Below are positions 27,674 through 37,200 of a stretch of DNA of 47,771 nt, piece after piece. The translations under genes and the position numbers were made by a program. Every line of letters begins with the position of its first letter. The stretch's first letter is position 1. Below the pieces are notes generated by a model. The model was not told the DNA's origin, did no database searches, and saw only the letters and a list, made by a program, of their open reading frames with translations. Location: positions 1 through 47,771 of the forward strand of contig JAUQWO010000031.1 in the NCBI GenBank assembly GCA_030835135.1, written 5' to 3'. Source of the stretch: Bacteroidota bacterium (lineage in GTDB: Bacteria > Bacteroidota > Ignavibacteria > UBA10030 > UBA6906).

Positions 27674-29200
27674 TCATTCCAAAGCGTTCTTCATCTCCTG
27701 GCGAACCTGTTCGGACGCGCTGCGCGCCATCTTTTCCAGCAGCTTCCTCCCCGCTTGCTCGTAGGTCGGCCCACCCTCCTTCTGGTCCTCCATCACGACG
27801 CTCCCCAGCACGCGGCCGGTCTTGCAGTCGAGGATCCGCAACAGAACGCGACCGGCCCCGAAGTACATCTGCGGGAATGGATTGCTCCGCTCGGCTGCCG
27901 ATGCCTCCCCGACGATCACCACATCCGCCCGTGTGCGCACGGTGGCAAGGATCGACCGGTAATCGCCGCTCGCGAGGGCGCCGTGGATCTGCTCCTCCGA
28001 CATGTTCTCGAGGGCCTCGGAATCGTCGAGGATGCTGTACTGACTCCCGAGCAGACCCTTCTGGATCGCCTCCTGCACGGAGGATTTCGGACGTGGCGTA
28101 CCCATGTTCGTTTCCATCACCCTGATCGCCAGCGTGATGTTCGTCCTGCTCTTCATCTTGAATGTGAAGTCCAGATATGCCGTGGCCCAGCAGCGCGCAA
28201 GATCGGGCGATTGTGCTTTCAACACCGCGGCACCCGCCACGCCCGGAGCGATCCGGACCCTGTTCACCGATTCACCGTTCTTCACTTCGATCACATCCAG
28301 CGTGAAGGCGCCCGTGGCATCGGTCCGGATATCATCGGGAACGCGCCCCGAGGCAGGCGCGACGACCGATGCGGTGAGAATGGCATTCTTCACCGGAGAG
28401 ACGCCGTGATCCGACTTGAATGACAGCCTGCCACGCAACGGGGCATCGAGCCCCTTGCCGCGCTCGGCCTGCTGATCGTTGCCATCGATGATCTCGAACT
28501 GCAGTTTGCTCAGGATGCCACACAACTGCGTCTGCAGCACGGGCAGCACCGGCGCGGGGGCTCCGCCGTCGTCCAGGGCAGCGGTCAGCGTGCGGTCCAG
28601 GGCACCTTCGGCGAGTGCGACGACAAGCATGGCCTCGGAGAGCTGTCCGAGCGCAGTGAAGGGATCGTTGCGTTCGAGTGCCCGGCGCGCACCGGCATGA
28701 TACACGCGGGCAGACGCGACGGCATCCTCCATCTTCTCACGGAAGCGGCGCTCAACCTCGGCCTGGGAGATCGCACCATAGGCATACAGGATCCCCGCAT
28801 CCTCATCGAACCAGCGCTCCAGAACGATCCCTTCGAGAGATGCCGTCGTGATCTGATCGGTCGTTGAGGCATAGGCCTCGGCCACGGTAATGTCGGATCC
28901 CGACGCGGTCTCCTGAACGGCACGCGACACGGTATTGGAGACACGGACGCGGATCTGCGACGAGATCTGCGCCCGTGCCTTCCCCGATGCATCATTCCAA
29001 CCGGCCGAGCCGTCGGAGGTCACCGTGGTGATCCCGAGTCCCTGGTAGTAGCCCTGTCGCTGCGGCAGGTTCGGAAGATCGTCCGCCCACCGCGGCTTAT
29101 CCTGTGCCTGCGCACCCATGATGCCCATGCCGGTGAGGAGGAACACCGCGATGCACGCGGCAACGGTCGATGATGAACGAGCGGTCATGCGCATGGTCAT
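27674..29200 (-). CDS. Large secreted LPP20-like protein
   Basis: 508 residues; start overlaps the previous stop (ATGA). A signal peptide of about 33 residues ends near AQAQD. The next 130 residues (PRWADDLPNLPQRQGYYQGLG, then AGWNDASGKARAQISSQIRV) carry an LPP20/SIMPL-like domain as in envelope stress proteins; a helical part and a carboxypeptidase-regulatory-like beta region follow (about 255-330). The last 170 residues resemble a FlgT/CsgG-type assembly domain (IVGEASAAERSNPFPQ, RILDCKTGRVLGS). Function unknown; secreted partner of the WD40-CsgG protein is the most likely role. Confidence 0.78.
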   Translation of the reverse strand: MTMRMTARSSSTVAACIAVFLLTGMGIMGAQAQDKPRWADDLPNLPQRQGYYQGLGITTVTSDGSAGWNDASGKARAQISSQIRVRVSNTVSRAVQETASGSDITVAEAYASTTDQITTASLEGIVLERWFDEDAGILYAYGAISQAEVERRFREKMEDAVASARVYHAGARRALERNDPFTALGQLSEAMLVVALAEGALDRTLTAALDDGGAPAPVLPVLQTQLCGILSKLQFEIIDGNDQQAERGKGLDAPLRGRLSFKSDHGVSPVKNAILTASVVAPASGRVPDDIRTDATGAFTLDVIEVKNGESVNRVRIAPGVAGAAVLKAQSPDLARCWATAYLDFTFKMKSRTNITLAIRVMETNMGTPRPKSSVQEAIQKGLLGSQYSILDDSEALENMSEEQIHGALASGDYRSILATVRTRADVVIVGEASAAERSNPFPQMYFGAGRVLLRILDCKTGRVLGSVVMEDQKEGGPTYEQAGRKLLEKMARSASEQVRQEMKNALE

Positions 29201-30759
29201 TGTGCGATGGTGGATACGAGCATGTTGATGGCGTCGTACATGTCCTGGTCACGGCATTCTTCGCAGATCACCTCCCGCCCCTTCAACACCTTTCCCGTCT
29301 CCACCGAGATCAGCTTCGCGGAGAACACGACACTGCTGCCGAGCTTGCCGGCATTCCCGATGAGGATCACGTCCGCTTCCACGAGCTTCCCGACATTCAC
29401 GCTCTGGGCCTCGGTCAGGCCGCTGAGCTGGAGCTGCTGTTCCTTGAGGATCGATTCGATCTGCCGCCGTTCGACGAGGGTGATGTAATCGAAATTCGCG
29501 AGCGCGTTGGAGAGCGAGCTCATGGCGACATCCGCGACATCCTGGGAGACTCCCTTCGCCTCGAACGCGACGATCGCGAGCTTCACCGGCTGCCCGGGTG
29601 TGAGCGCCGGCTGCGTGGATCCCCGGGCACGAATGCGCCCGGCAAGCGAGGGCGTGCCCGCAGTGGCCACGCTCGCATCGCCCTTGTACTGCAACGACCA
29701 CACGGTCACGGTGCCGTCACTCCCGCCACCGGCAAGCCAGCGGTTGTCATCGGCCACCGCCAGCACCTTCGGTGGCTCGGTCATGGTGACCACACTCCCC
29801 GTTTCGCCTTTGCGGAGGTCCACCATCGTGATCGTGTTGGCATCATCGCCCGCGACCGCCAGATGATCATTCCCGGGTCCCATGGCCATGCGTTCGACCG
29901 ACTCCGGGATCTTGACCCGCTTCAGCTCCGTGCCCGTGGACCAGTCGTAGGCGATCAGCATGGCGCGACGTTCCAGATCGCGTGCTCCCTGGATGCCTCC
30001 CTTGGGGATCGCCACCTCTTCGAGCGCCGCGGCAAACACATTCGTCGCGCGGTTCGTGGCCGCCGCGTGGATCACCGTACGCGATCCGTGGAGTTCACCC
30101 CCGGCAAGGACGAAGGAACGGAGCGGCTTGAGGGTGGCGGGATTCCAGCTGTGGACATCGCCATAGGCGAGCACCGCGACCAACTGTTGTCCGAGCCGGT
30201 CGAACCCGAGGAACAGGATATCGTCAACCTTCTCGCCCGCCGCGATGGTCCCCGCGGGCATCATCGCTTTCAGATCGAAGATCTCGATCGCGCCGTCGGT
30301 GTTCGCCACGGCGAGATACTGCCTGCCGGCATCCACCGTCGTGCGCGCGGGTTTCCCGCGCGATGCGAATGTCGCGACCGCGGTGCGCTTCATCGGATCG
30401 AAGACCTGCACCGTGCCGGCATTGTCCACGGCAACAAAACTCTGGTCATTGGACAGGAACGACAGGAACTGGACGCCGTTCTCCATGTGTGCCGTCATGA
30501 GGGGGACGCGGCGAGAGAGGTCCCAGCAGGTGACCGCACCGGCATCATCACCGGACAGCAGAGAGGTTCCTTTGGAGGAGAACGCCAGGGCGGTGACGTC
30601 GTCACCATCATCCATTGTCAGCATACCATGGGCAGTGAGGCGCATATCCTGCCCGGGAGCGGCGACCGTACAAAGGATGACGAGGGCGAGGATGACACCC
30701 GGGACCAGGGTCAGCCGGGCATGCCTGCGTGCAAGGATGGAGAACACTGTCTTCATCAT
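29197..30759 (-). CDS. WD40 beta-propeller fused to a CsgG-like domain, exported
   Basis: 520 residues from the ATG at 30759, with GGAGC at 8 nt. A hydrophobic leader (residues 13-36) precedes WD40-type repeats from about 45 to 385: ALAFSSKGTSLLSGDDAGAV, FLSNDQSFVAVDNAGTV and VADDNRWLAGGGSDGTVTVW are clear blades. Residues 395-520 are CsgG-like (VKLAIVAFEAKG, TLVERRQIESILKEQQLQ, EADVILIGNAGKL). CsgG-type domains form or assemble outer-membrane channels; here one is joined to a propeller. Three-gene unit with two LPP20-like proteins. Confidence 0.85.
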   Translation of the reverse strand: MMKTVFSILARRHARLTLVPGVILALVILCTVAAPGQDMRLTAHGMLTMDDGDDVTALAFSSKGTSLLSGDDAGAVTCWDLSRRVPLMTAHMENGVQFLSFLSNDQSFVAVDNAGTVQVFDPMKRTAVATFASRGKPARTTVDAGRQYLAVANTDGAIEIFDLKAMMPAGTIAAGEKVDDILFLGFDRLGQQLVAVLAYGDVHSWNPATLKPLRSFVLAGGELHGSRTVIHAAATNRATNVFAAALEEVAIPKGGIQGARDLERRAMLIAYDWSTGTELKRVKIPESVERMAMGPGNDHLAVAGDDANTITMVDLRKGETGSVVTMTEPPKVLAVADDNRWLAGGGSDGTVTVWSLQYKGDASVATAGTPSLAGRIRARGSTQPALTPGQPVKLAIVAFEAKGVSQDVADVAMSSLSNALANFDYITLVERRQIESILKEQQLQLSGLTEAQSVNVGKLVEADVILIGNAGKLGSSVVFSAKLISVETGKVLKGREVICEECRDQDMYDAINMLVSTIAQ

Positions 30760-30794
30760 CGTGAAAGCTCCTGGCACAGGTACGGTCGAGATCC

Positions 30795-30824
30795 CCGCAG
30801 ACGCCGTGCGGGCGGCGTCCGCGG
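30795..30824 (-). other. GC-rich hairpin between beta-barrel and WD40-CsgG genes
   Basis: CCGC-A-GACGCCG (30795-30806) pairs with CGGCGTC-C-GCGG (30813-30824) with one A-C mismatch and a 6-nt loop. No T-run on either strand. It may attenuate read-through from the upstream gene. Confidence 0.5.
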
Positions 30825-30849
30825 ATGAGCAATGGAGAAGAACGGATGA

Positions 30850-31398
30850 CTACAACAGGAAGCTGAGGCCGACGGCGAAGTACAGCAAGCCGCCTTCCTG
30901 GCCCTCGTTCAACGTGAAGAGATAGTTGCCGCTCAGGTCGAATGCCGCCTTCTTGCTGAAATAGAACTTCACTCCGGCGTTGACGCCAACACTCCCCTTG
31001 TCGTCAGAGTCGCTGAAATCCTGCTTGAAATACTGGGCGCCCACGTATGGCACCGCCTTGGCACCCCGGGTCAGGAACGATGCGACGATGAACATGGTGG
31101 AACCGAACGTGGTCGTCGTCTCCGATGACTTCTCCAGCTCGAAGGTCGTCGGGTTGAAATTCTGCGTCGTGGTGGTCGTGATCGACAGCGTCGGTCCGAT
31201 ACCCACCTGGAGCCAGTCCGTCAGGTAGGGACCGATCTTCCCTGCCAGATTTCCCATCCCGAACTCGAGGTCAGACCCTACACTCCGGAAATAGTACCCC
31301 TGAAACTGCAGTTCAACGTCCCCCTTTTGCTGCTGAGCCACTGCCGGCACGGAAAGCACCACTGCGCACAGCACCAGGCACAAGATCAAGGACTTCAT
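30850..31398 (-). CDS. Small outer-membrane beta-barrel protein
   Basis: 182 residues with a signal peptide ending near AVAQQQ. The mature part shows alternating hydrophobic beta strands: VELQFQGYYFRS, LQVGIGPTLSITTTTT, KAVPYVGAQYFKQDF, GVNAGVKFYF, and ends LYFAVGLSFLL, a C-terminal aromatic/hydrophobic strand as recognised by BAM. It resembles OmpW/OmpA-type eight-stranded barrels. No ligand can be inferred. Confidence 0.82.
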   Translation of the reverse strand: MKSLILCLVLCAVVLSVPAVAQQQKGDVELQFQGYYFRSVGSDLEFGMGNLAGKIGPYLTDWLQVGIGPTLSITTTTTQNFNPTTFELEKSSETTTTFGSTMFIVASFLTRGAKAVPYVGAQYFKQDFSDSDDKGSVGVNAGVKFYFSKKAAFDLSGNYLFTLNEGQEGGLLYFAVGLSFLL

Positions 31399-31504
31399 GG
31401 GTTCCTCTTCATAGATATTGGTCGATCATCCGGAACCAGCAAAGCACCGGGTTGACGCTGAGAATGTACTGGATTTCGATTCAAGTAGCAAACCCGCCAA
31501 AAGC

Positions 31505-31533
31505 TTGCGTCTTTTCAACGGAAGACGTATGTT
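31505..31533 (+). promoter_or_regulatory. Candidate promoter of the cyclase operon
   Basis: TTGCGT (31505-31510), a 17-nt spacer, TATGTT (31528-31533). The start codon at 31542 lies only 8 nt beyond the -10 element and lacks a ribosome site, which would make a leaderless mRNA. Confidence 0.35.
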
Positions 31534-31541
31534 TGATACCG

Positions 31542-33719
31542 ATGATAGCACTCCGGCCGCTTGCCGAACAGCTCCAAAAGAACCGCCAGGTCCTCGTACT
31601 GGCCATTGCGCTCGTGGGAACCCTCGGCGCCCTGGGGCTCTCCACCCTCACGCTCTTCGATACGCTTGAACGCAAGACCCTGGACCTCAGGTTCCGCACG
31701 GCGGCACATACCGAATGGGCCGATACCTCCGTCGTGCTGATCGCGGTCGATCAGAACAGTCTCGACTTCGTCGAGCGCCAGTGGCAGATGAAGTGGCCCT
31801 GGCCCCGCGAGTACTACGGCTTGCTCCTCCAGTATCTGCGCGAAGCCCGCCCCCGCCTGGTCGCATTCGACTATGACCTCTCGCAACACGATGCCAACCG
31901 CCTGGAAGTTGATGGCGCGGAGTCGGACCGTGCGTTCGCGGACGCCATTGCCGCCTCCGGCAACGTCCTCCTCGGCGTCAACCTGAGCATTCAGGAGCAA
32001 GGAGACCTTGCCGGCGACTCCGTACATGTACGCCACCTGATCGGACACACCGCAGTGCGTCGGGCCCGGACCATCTATGACCGTGCGGCCGCCCCGATCC
32101 CGGAGTTTCAGAGTTCCGCGGCTGCTCTCGGTGTCACGAATTTCGGCGTCGACGATGATGGCATTGCGCGCCGCATCACGCCGGTGTACCCGTACCGGTC
32201 GGATGCGCTCTACCAGTTCTCGACGGCGTGCTACGCGCTCGCACGGAACGGGCTCCACGATCCGCCGGACACACTCCTTGCGCGTGTTCCCCGGACCACC
32301 GACGGGTCGATCCTGATCTACTGGTATGGACGCGGGGGCCCCGCGGGTGTGTTCACGTACTACTCTGCGCACAGCCTTCTCGTCAGCTCCGTGAAAATGC
32401 AGCAGGGCATGCTCCCGGATGTCCCACCGGAAGTGTTCCGCGACAAGATCATCATCGTGGGGGGTTCCGCTGCGGGACTCTACGATTTCAAACCAACGCC
32501 CTTCACCTACCTCGAGCAGTATCCCGGGATGGAGATCCAGGCGACCGTCCTGAGCAACCTTCTGAACGGACACCACCTCCATGAGACCCCCGCATGGCTC
32601 ACGGTGCTCCTGATCTTCATGATCGCCCTGGCAACCGCCTGGCTCTTCTTCCGGATCCGGCGCCCGGCGATCTCTTCGTTGCTCATCGCCGTCATCGGCA
32701 TCATCTTTCTCGCGGCCGTGTACGCCGCATTCCGGTCGGCCAGTGCGTGGATACCGGTCATCGCCCCCATGCTCGCCCTCGTCGGCACCTTCGCTCTCTC
32801 GGCCGTGGTGAGTTACGCTTCCGAAGGACAACAGAAACGCGTGCTGCGACGGGCGTTCAACCGGTATTTCAGTCCGCACGTCGTCACGGACATCCTGAAC
32901 AACGCCGGCGAGGTGGAACTCGGAGGAAAGACCATCGAGGCAACGGTGTTCTTCTCCGACATCAAGGACTTCACTTCGATCGCCGAGAAGTTCACACCGA
33001 AGGACCTCGTCCACTTCCTGAATGCATATTTCTCGCTGGCGAGCGACATCATCCTGACGAACGAGGCGATGCTCGACAAGTACATCGGCGATGCGATCAT
33101 GGCGATCTTCGGCGCCCCGATCCCCCGTCCCGACAACGCGAAGGTCGCCTGCCTGACAGCACTCGAGATCCAACGCGCCCTCGCCGAGGAACACAGCCGT
33201 CCGGACCGCGACCCGAACATGCCGACGTTCGTGACGCGTATCGGCCTGCACACCGGGAAGATGGTGGTGGGCAATATCGGGAGTTCGAGCCGGCTCGACT
33301 ATACGGCGATCGGCGACACGGTGAATCTCGCTTCGCGCCTGGAGGGCGTCAACAAGGTCTTCGGGACGAAGATCATCATCAGCGAAACGACGTACGAAGG
33401 AGCGAAGGACTGGATCGTTGCCCGCCCGCTCGACTTCCTGCGCGTAAAGGGAAAGGCCATCCCCGTCCGCATTTTCGAACTTGTCGGTGTCCGCGGCACG
33501 ATCGCGCCGGAGGTCGAGCAGAAGATCGCACGCTTTGAACAGGGGCTTGCCCTGTATCACCGGAAGTCGTTCGCGGAGGCACGGCTGATCTTCGAAGCGA
33601 TCCTGGCGGGTGATCCGACCGACGGGCCGTCATCAACCTACGTTACACGGTGTCAGGAACTTTCACAGGTGTCACTCCCCGATGAGTGGGACGGTGTTTA
33701 TACATTGACGTCGAAATAA
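31542..33719 (+). CDS. CHASE2-domain adenylate cyclase (class III)
   Basis: 725 residues from the ATG at 31542. A membrane segment near 15-35 is followed by an extracellular CHASE2 domain (about 40-320; FDYDLSQHD, GVTNFGVDDDGIARRI), then three membrane helices (about 350-440) and the cyclase domain (470-640). FFSDIKDFTSIAEKF and YIGDAIMAIFG give the metal-binding Asp residues. The Lys in LDKYIGD and Thr in DYTAIGD are the ATP-type specificity pair, so cAMP is the expected product. A helical tail (ARFEQGLALYHRKSF) follows. It senses something outside the membrane and heads the gene block with the M48 and ABC genes. Confidence 0.92.
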   Translation: MIALRPLAEQLQKNRQVLVLAIALVGTLGALGLSTLTLFDTLERKTLDLRFRTAAHTEWADTSVVLIAVDQNSLDFVERQWQMKWPWPREYYGLLLQYLREARPRLVAFDYDLSQHDANRLEVDGAESDRAFADAIAASGNVLLGVNLSIQEQGDLAGDSVHVRHLIGHTAVRRARTIYDRAAAPIPEFQSSAAALGVTNFGVDDDGIARRITPVYPYRSDALYQFSTACYALARNGLHDPPDTLLARVPRTTDGSILIYWYGRGGPAGVFTYYSAHSLLVSSVKMQQGMLPDVPPEVFRDKIIIVGGSAAGLYDFKPTPFTYLEQYPGMEIQATVLSNLLNGHHLHETPAWLTVLLIFMIALATAWLFFRIRRPAISSLLIAVIGIIFLAAVYAAFRSASAWIPVIAPMLALVGTFALSAVVSYASEGQQKRVLRRAFNRYFSPHVVTDILNNAGEVELGGKTIEATVFFSDIKDFTSIAEKFTPKDLVHFLNAYFSLASDIILTNEAMLDKYIGDAIMAIFGAPIPRPDNAKVACLTALEIQRALAEEHSRPDRDPNMPTFVTRIGLHTGKMVVGNIGSSSRLDYTAIGDTVNLASRLEGVNKVFGTKIIISETTYEGAKDWIVARPLDFLRVKGKAIPVRIFELVGVRGTIAPEVEQKIARFEQGLALYHRKSFAEARLIFEAILAGDPTDGPSSTYVTRCQELSQVSLPDEWDGVYTLTSK

Positions 33720-33732
33720 ACGGAGGACCATC

Positions 33733-34971
33733 ATGAGATATGTGCTCGCATGCTGCATCGCACTGGCCACGGTCGCCGCGGCGATCATGCCCGGACCATC
33801 GTACACGAAGCGCGCGGACAACTACATCCGTGAGGGCCCGGGGTCCTATTTCGGGCTCATTGCCGTTGTCCCGGAGAATACGCAGGTCAGCGTCCTTGAA
33901 ACCAAAGGCACCTGGCTGAAGGTCCGGCTGTCCGACAGCAAGAGCGGCTGGATGGCTGCGAACTCTCTCACGGAGACGAAGCCCGCGGGCGCCCGCGTCC
34001 TCCCCGTCGAGAACGTGTGGAGCTCCGCAAAGGCATCCCGCGCCGGCGTGTCGGCTGCTATCAGGGGCTTTGCGGAGAAGCGTGACAAGACGCCTCCCGG
34101 CAGCGTGGAGACCGTCCTCAAGAACGCGGTCAAGAATTTTTCTGAGGCGGACATCGCCGCCATCCGCCGGCCGCTCCTGGCCTCACGCGAGCCCCTTGCC
34201 GGGATCATGTCCTTCGATGACCTGGACCTGGGAGAGATCTCCTACGACGCAGGCATCAGCGAGCAACAGGTCGGGCTCGGCGTCGCGGCCCGGCTCGCAT
34301 CACACGGGTTCGTACAGAGCAGGACCTTGACTGCCTATGCGAACATGCTCTGCGCGGTCCTTGCCGAGAACTCCCCGGCATACGATTGGGACTTCACCGT
34401 CTTCGTGCTGAACGACCCGACCATGAATGGCTTCGCGCTCCCGGGCGGCTATATCTTCATCACCCGTGGCGCACTCGCGATGTGCGCGGACGAATCGGAA
34501 GCCGCCGCGATCATCGCCCATGAGATGGCGCACGTCATCCGCAAACACGGCGTGCAGGAGATGAGCAAACGGAAGGTGCATATCAAGGCCGACGATGCTT
34601 TTGCCGAACTTGAGGAAGAGACCGGCGAGAAATCGGCCGACGAGGCCGACCTGGACGACCTGGTCCATAAGACCTACGAGAACATCGTCGCACCGCGTCT
34701 GTTCGCGTATGAGCTCGAGGCCGACCGGTATGCCACGGTGTTGCTGGCGAAGGCCGGCTACGACCCCTTCGGGCTCGTCCGCATCGGACGCAAGGCCGCG
34801 CTGATCCCGAAAGAGAAGCCGGGGCTCTTCGATCCGGGCTACATGTCGCCTGACCATCTGGCGGAACGCGCCAAAGCCACCGAAGAGTTCGTGCGCTCCC
34901 ACTACGCCGACGCAACGAATGGCGCTCGTGTGCGCGAGCGGTTTGTGGACAAAACCTCAGCACTCAGGTAA
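33733..34971 (+). CDS. SH3-domain M48 metallopeptidase
   Basis: 412 residues, GGAGG upstream. A short signal (residues 1-17) leads into a bacterial SH3-like domain (about 25-80: NYIREGPGSYFGLIA, KGTWLKVRLSDSKSGWM). The peptidase half has IIAHEMAHVIRKHG with the HExxH motif and YELEADRYA for the third ligand. Related to the envelope-quality proteases of the M48 group; a second such enzyme is encoded at 13501-14307. Encoded 13 nt after the cyclase and 11 nt before the ABC genes. Confidence 0.92.
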   Translation: MRYVLACCIALATVAAAIMPGPSYTKRADNYIREGPGSYFGLIAVVPENTQVSVLETKGTWLKVRLSDSKSGWMAANSLTETKPAGARVLPVENVWSSAKASRAGVSAAIRGFAEKRDKTPPGSVETVLKNAVKNFSEADIAAIRRPLLASREPLAGIMSFDDLDLGEISYDAGISEQQVGLGVAARLASHGFVQSRTLTAYANMLCAVLAENSPAYDWDFTVFVLNDPTMNGFALPGGYIFITRGALAMCADESEAAAIIAHEMAHVIRKHGVQEMSKRKVHIKADDAFAELEEETGEKSADEADLDDLVHKTYENIVAPRLFAYELEADRYATVLLAKAGYDPFGLVRIGRKAALIPKEKPGLFDPGYMSPDHLAERAKATEEFVRSHYADATNGARVRERFVDKTSALR

Positions 34972-34982
34972 CAGGGAGTTCC

Positions 34983-35918
34983 ATGCACGCACTCGAATGC
35001 GACCATCTCTCCAAGACCTATACGAGCGGCGTCCGGGGCCGGCGCGAGATCCAGGCGCTTCAGGACCTCACGCTGACTATCGGCCGGGGAGAGATCTTCA
35101 GCCTGCTCGGACCGAACGGCGCGGGAAAGACGACCTGTGTGAAGATCCTGCTCTCACTGGTCCACCCCACCACAGGATCCGCCTCCCTGCTCGGCCTGCC
35201 GGTCAGCAACCCACACGCACGGCGGCGCATCGGTTACCTTCCGGAGAACCATCGGTTCCCCGGCTATCTGACCGGTGAGCAGGTCCTGTCATCGTTCGGA
35301 GCACTGACCGGCGTCCGCGGCCCGGAACTCGCGACGAGGACAACGCAGCTGCTCGGGATGGTGGGGATGCAGGACTGGCGGAAGGTGAAGGTGAAGCGGT
35401 ACTCCAAGGGCATGATGCAACGGCTCGGCCTCGCCCAGGCGTTGATCAACGATCCGGAGGTCCTGTTCCTGGATGAACCCACCGATGGCGTGGATCCCGT
35501 GGGCCGCAAGGAGATCCGCGACGTGTTGCGTACGCTGAAGGCGGCGGGCAAGACCATATTCCTGAATTCTCATCTCCTCTCGGAGGTGGAACTCGTGTCC
35601 GACCGCGTGGCGATCCTCGATCACGGGAAGCTCCTCAAGGTGGGGACGGTGGATGAACTTACAACGACCGACTCGTCCTATCACATCGGCATCGAAGGGA
35701 CGGTTCCGGCGGCATTCGTCACGGAAGCGACCGCACGCGTTCTGGGCGTCACGGCGGGCGCGGACGGGCTGACCGCGCGAGTCGCCGACGTCCCGGCACT
35801 CAACACCGTGATCGATCTCCTCCGCGCGCATGGGGTCAGCATCACCTCCGTGCAGAAGCAACGGAACACGCTCGAAGAATCGTTCATCGATCTTATCACG
35901 CGGGAGGTGCAGTCATGA
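34983..35918 (+). CDS. ABC transporter ATP-binding protein (ABC-2 type)
   Basis: 311 residues. GPNGAGKTT (Walker A) near 44-52, YSKGMMQRLGLAQAL (signature) near 140, VLFLDEPTDGVDP (Walker B and D-loop) near 160, and the NSH switch histidine. An additional C-terminal domain of about 90 residues is typical for NosF/CcmA-type exporters. Overlaps the permease by ATGA. Substrate unknown; lipid, polysaccharide or copper-centre maturation types share this architecture. Confidence 0.92.
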   Translation: MHALECDHLSKTYTSGVRGRREIQALQDLTLTIGRGEIFSLLGPNGAGKTTCVKILLSLVHPTTGSASLLGLPVSNPHARRRIGYLPENHRFPGYLTGEQVLSSFGALTGVRGPELATRTTQLLGMVGMQDWRKVKVKRYSKGMMQRLGLAQALINDPEVLFLDEPTDGVDPVGRKEIRDVLRTLKAAGKTIFLNSHLLSEVELVSDRVAILDHGKLLKVGTVDELTTTDSSYHIGIEGTVPAAFVTEATARVLGVTAGADGLTARVADVPALNTVIDLLRAHGVSITSVQKQRNTLEESFIDLITREVQS

Positions 35919-36754
35919 CGCTCCTTGCCATTGTGCGCCTGACGCTCCGCGAACTTGCCTCCAAGGCGACGATGTATATCCTTGCGGGCATTTCCACCGT
36001 CGTCCTCATCGGTACCGCCTTTGCGGTCTCGGCATCACAGACGGATGCGGGCTCCCTCGTGACCATGTTCGGCCAACCCCTCATGGAGGTCCCGATCCCC
36101 CAGGATGCTCTCGTCCATTTTGTCCGGCAGATGCAGGCCGGCCTTGCAGGCGGACTGTTCACCGGCATCATGCTCTTCGGCGTCTTCGCCACCGCCGGCA
36201 TCGTCCCGGATATGCTGGAACGCGGCACGGTGGACCTTTACTTGTCGAAACCGATCGCGCGGTGGGAACTCCTGCTCGGGAAATATCTCGGCGGCGTCGC
36301 AGCGATCGGCGTGAACATCCTGTACTTCCTCGTGGGCGCATGGCTCGTGTTCGGGATGCGCACGGGCGTCTGGGACCCCACGCTGATGCTGACCGCTCTG
36401 ATCATGATCTTCATGTTCGGCTGCCTCTTCGGGCTGGTCACGTTCATCGGTACGTGGACACGCAATACGGCGACGACGATCGTCCTGACCTTCCTGTTCC
36501 TGTTCATCATTGAAGGGCCGCTCCTCGCCCACCGGGAATCGACACTCTTCCGGCTCTCCGAGAACACTATCTATCGGACGGTCATCGACGGACTCTTCTA
36601 CCTGTTCCCGCAGATCTCCGGGATGCAAGCCGGGGCAGCGGCACAGCTGAGCGGGCAGACGGATATCGATTGGAAACCGTTCCTGCAGGCGTTCCTGTCG
36701 GGCACCGCATTCTTCCTTGGCGGAGCGGTCCTGCTCAAGAAACGGGATTTCTGA
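35915..36754 (+). CDS. ABC-2 type permease
   Basis: 279 residues with six hydrophobic helices (first at about 20-42, last ends near 270). The cytoplasmic segment MLERGTVDLYLSKPIARWELLLGKYLGG is typical of ABC-2 permeases of the NosY kind. It forms the transporter with the ATPase encoded upstream. Its stop overlaps the next start (TGATG). Confidence 0.9.
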   Translation: MTLLAIVRLTLRELASKATMYILAGISTVVLIGTAFAVSASQTDAGSLVTMFGQPLMEVPIPQDALVHFVRQMQAGLAGGLFTGIMLFGVFATAGIVPDMLERGTVDLYLSKPIARWELLLGKYLGGVAAIGVNILYFLVGAWLVFGMRTGVWDPTLMLTALIMIFMFGCLFGLVTFIGTWTRNTATTIVLTFLFLFIIEGPLLAHRESTLFRLSENTIYRTVIDGLFYLFPQISGMQAGAAAQLSGQTDIDWKPFLQAFLSGTAFFLGGAVLLKKRDF

Positions 36755-37200
36755 TGCAAGGGCGGGGGTGGTGCCGGGCGATCGCAACGGTGCTGATCAT
36801 GATCCTTGCCGACATCGCTCGCGCACAGGACGCGGACCCCCGCTTCTCGGTCACCGACTCCGCGGCGGCGGCATATCGCACGGCGATCGCGCGATTGACC
36901 TCCCCCGAATTCGAACAACGCAAGGCGCGACGCCTCACCCTCCAGCGACGCGGCTACGCAGCGATGCTCCACAACACACTCGCGCGCGATGCCTGGGGCG
37001 CGGTGTTCGCCCTGCTCAAGATGGGGGCACAGCTGGATTTCCACCTGCCGGCCAATACCCTTGTGACAACGGTGTACATCGAGCAGCCGGCGACCGTTGC
37101 GCGCGGGCCCGCATCGCTCGCCGCTCCGCCACCCACGAAGTACGTGCAGTTCCCACTGATCGAAGACCGCCGCTTCCCCCGGGACCCATGGAACAAGTGA
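36754..37200 (+). CDS. Secreted protein of unknown function in the ABC operon
   Basis: 148 residues; start codon shares a base with the permease stop (TGATG). A hydrophobic leader ends near DIARAQD, probably a signal peptide. The mature part has a helical region rich in Arg and Ala (AYRTAIARLTSPEFEQRKAR) and a proline-rich C-terminus. No family recognised. Its position suggests it is a periplasmic partner of the transporter. Overlaps the next gene by 13 nt. Confidence 0.7.
   Translation: MQGRGWCRAIATVLIMILADIARAQDADPRFSVTDSAAAAYRTAIARLTSPEFEQRKARRLTLQRRGYAAMLHNTLARDAWGAVFALLKMGAQLDFHLPANTLVTTVYIEQPATVARGPASLAAPPPTKYVQFPLIEDRRFPRDPWNK

Noticed and set aside
29170-30828. 552-codon plus-strand open frame
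   Set aside because: Shadow of the WD40-CsgG gene; composition of a non-coding frame.
31515-33560. 681-codon minus-strand open frame
   Set aside because: Shadow of the adenylate cyclase gene, which has clear catalytic motifs on the other strand.
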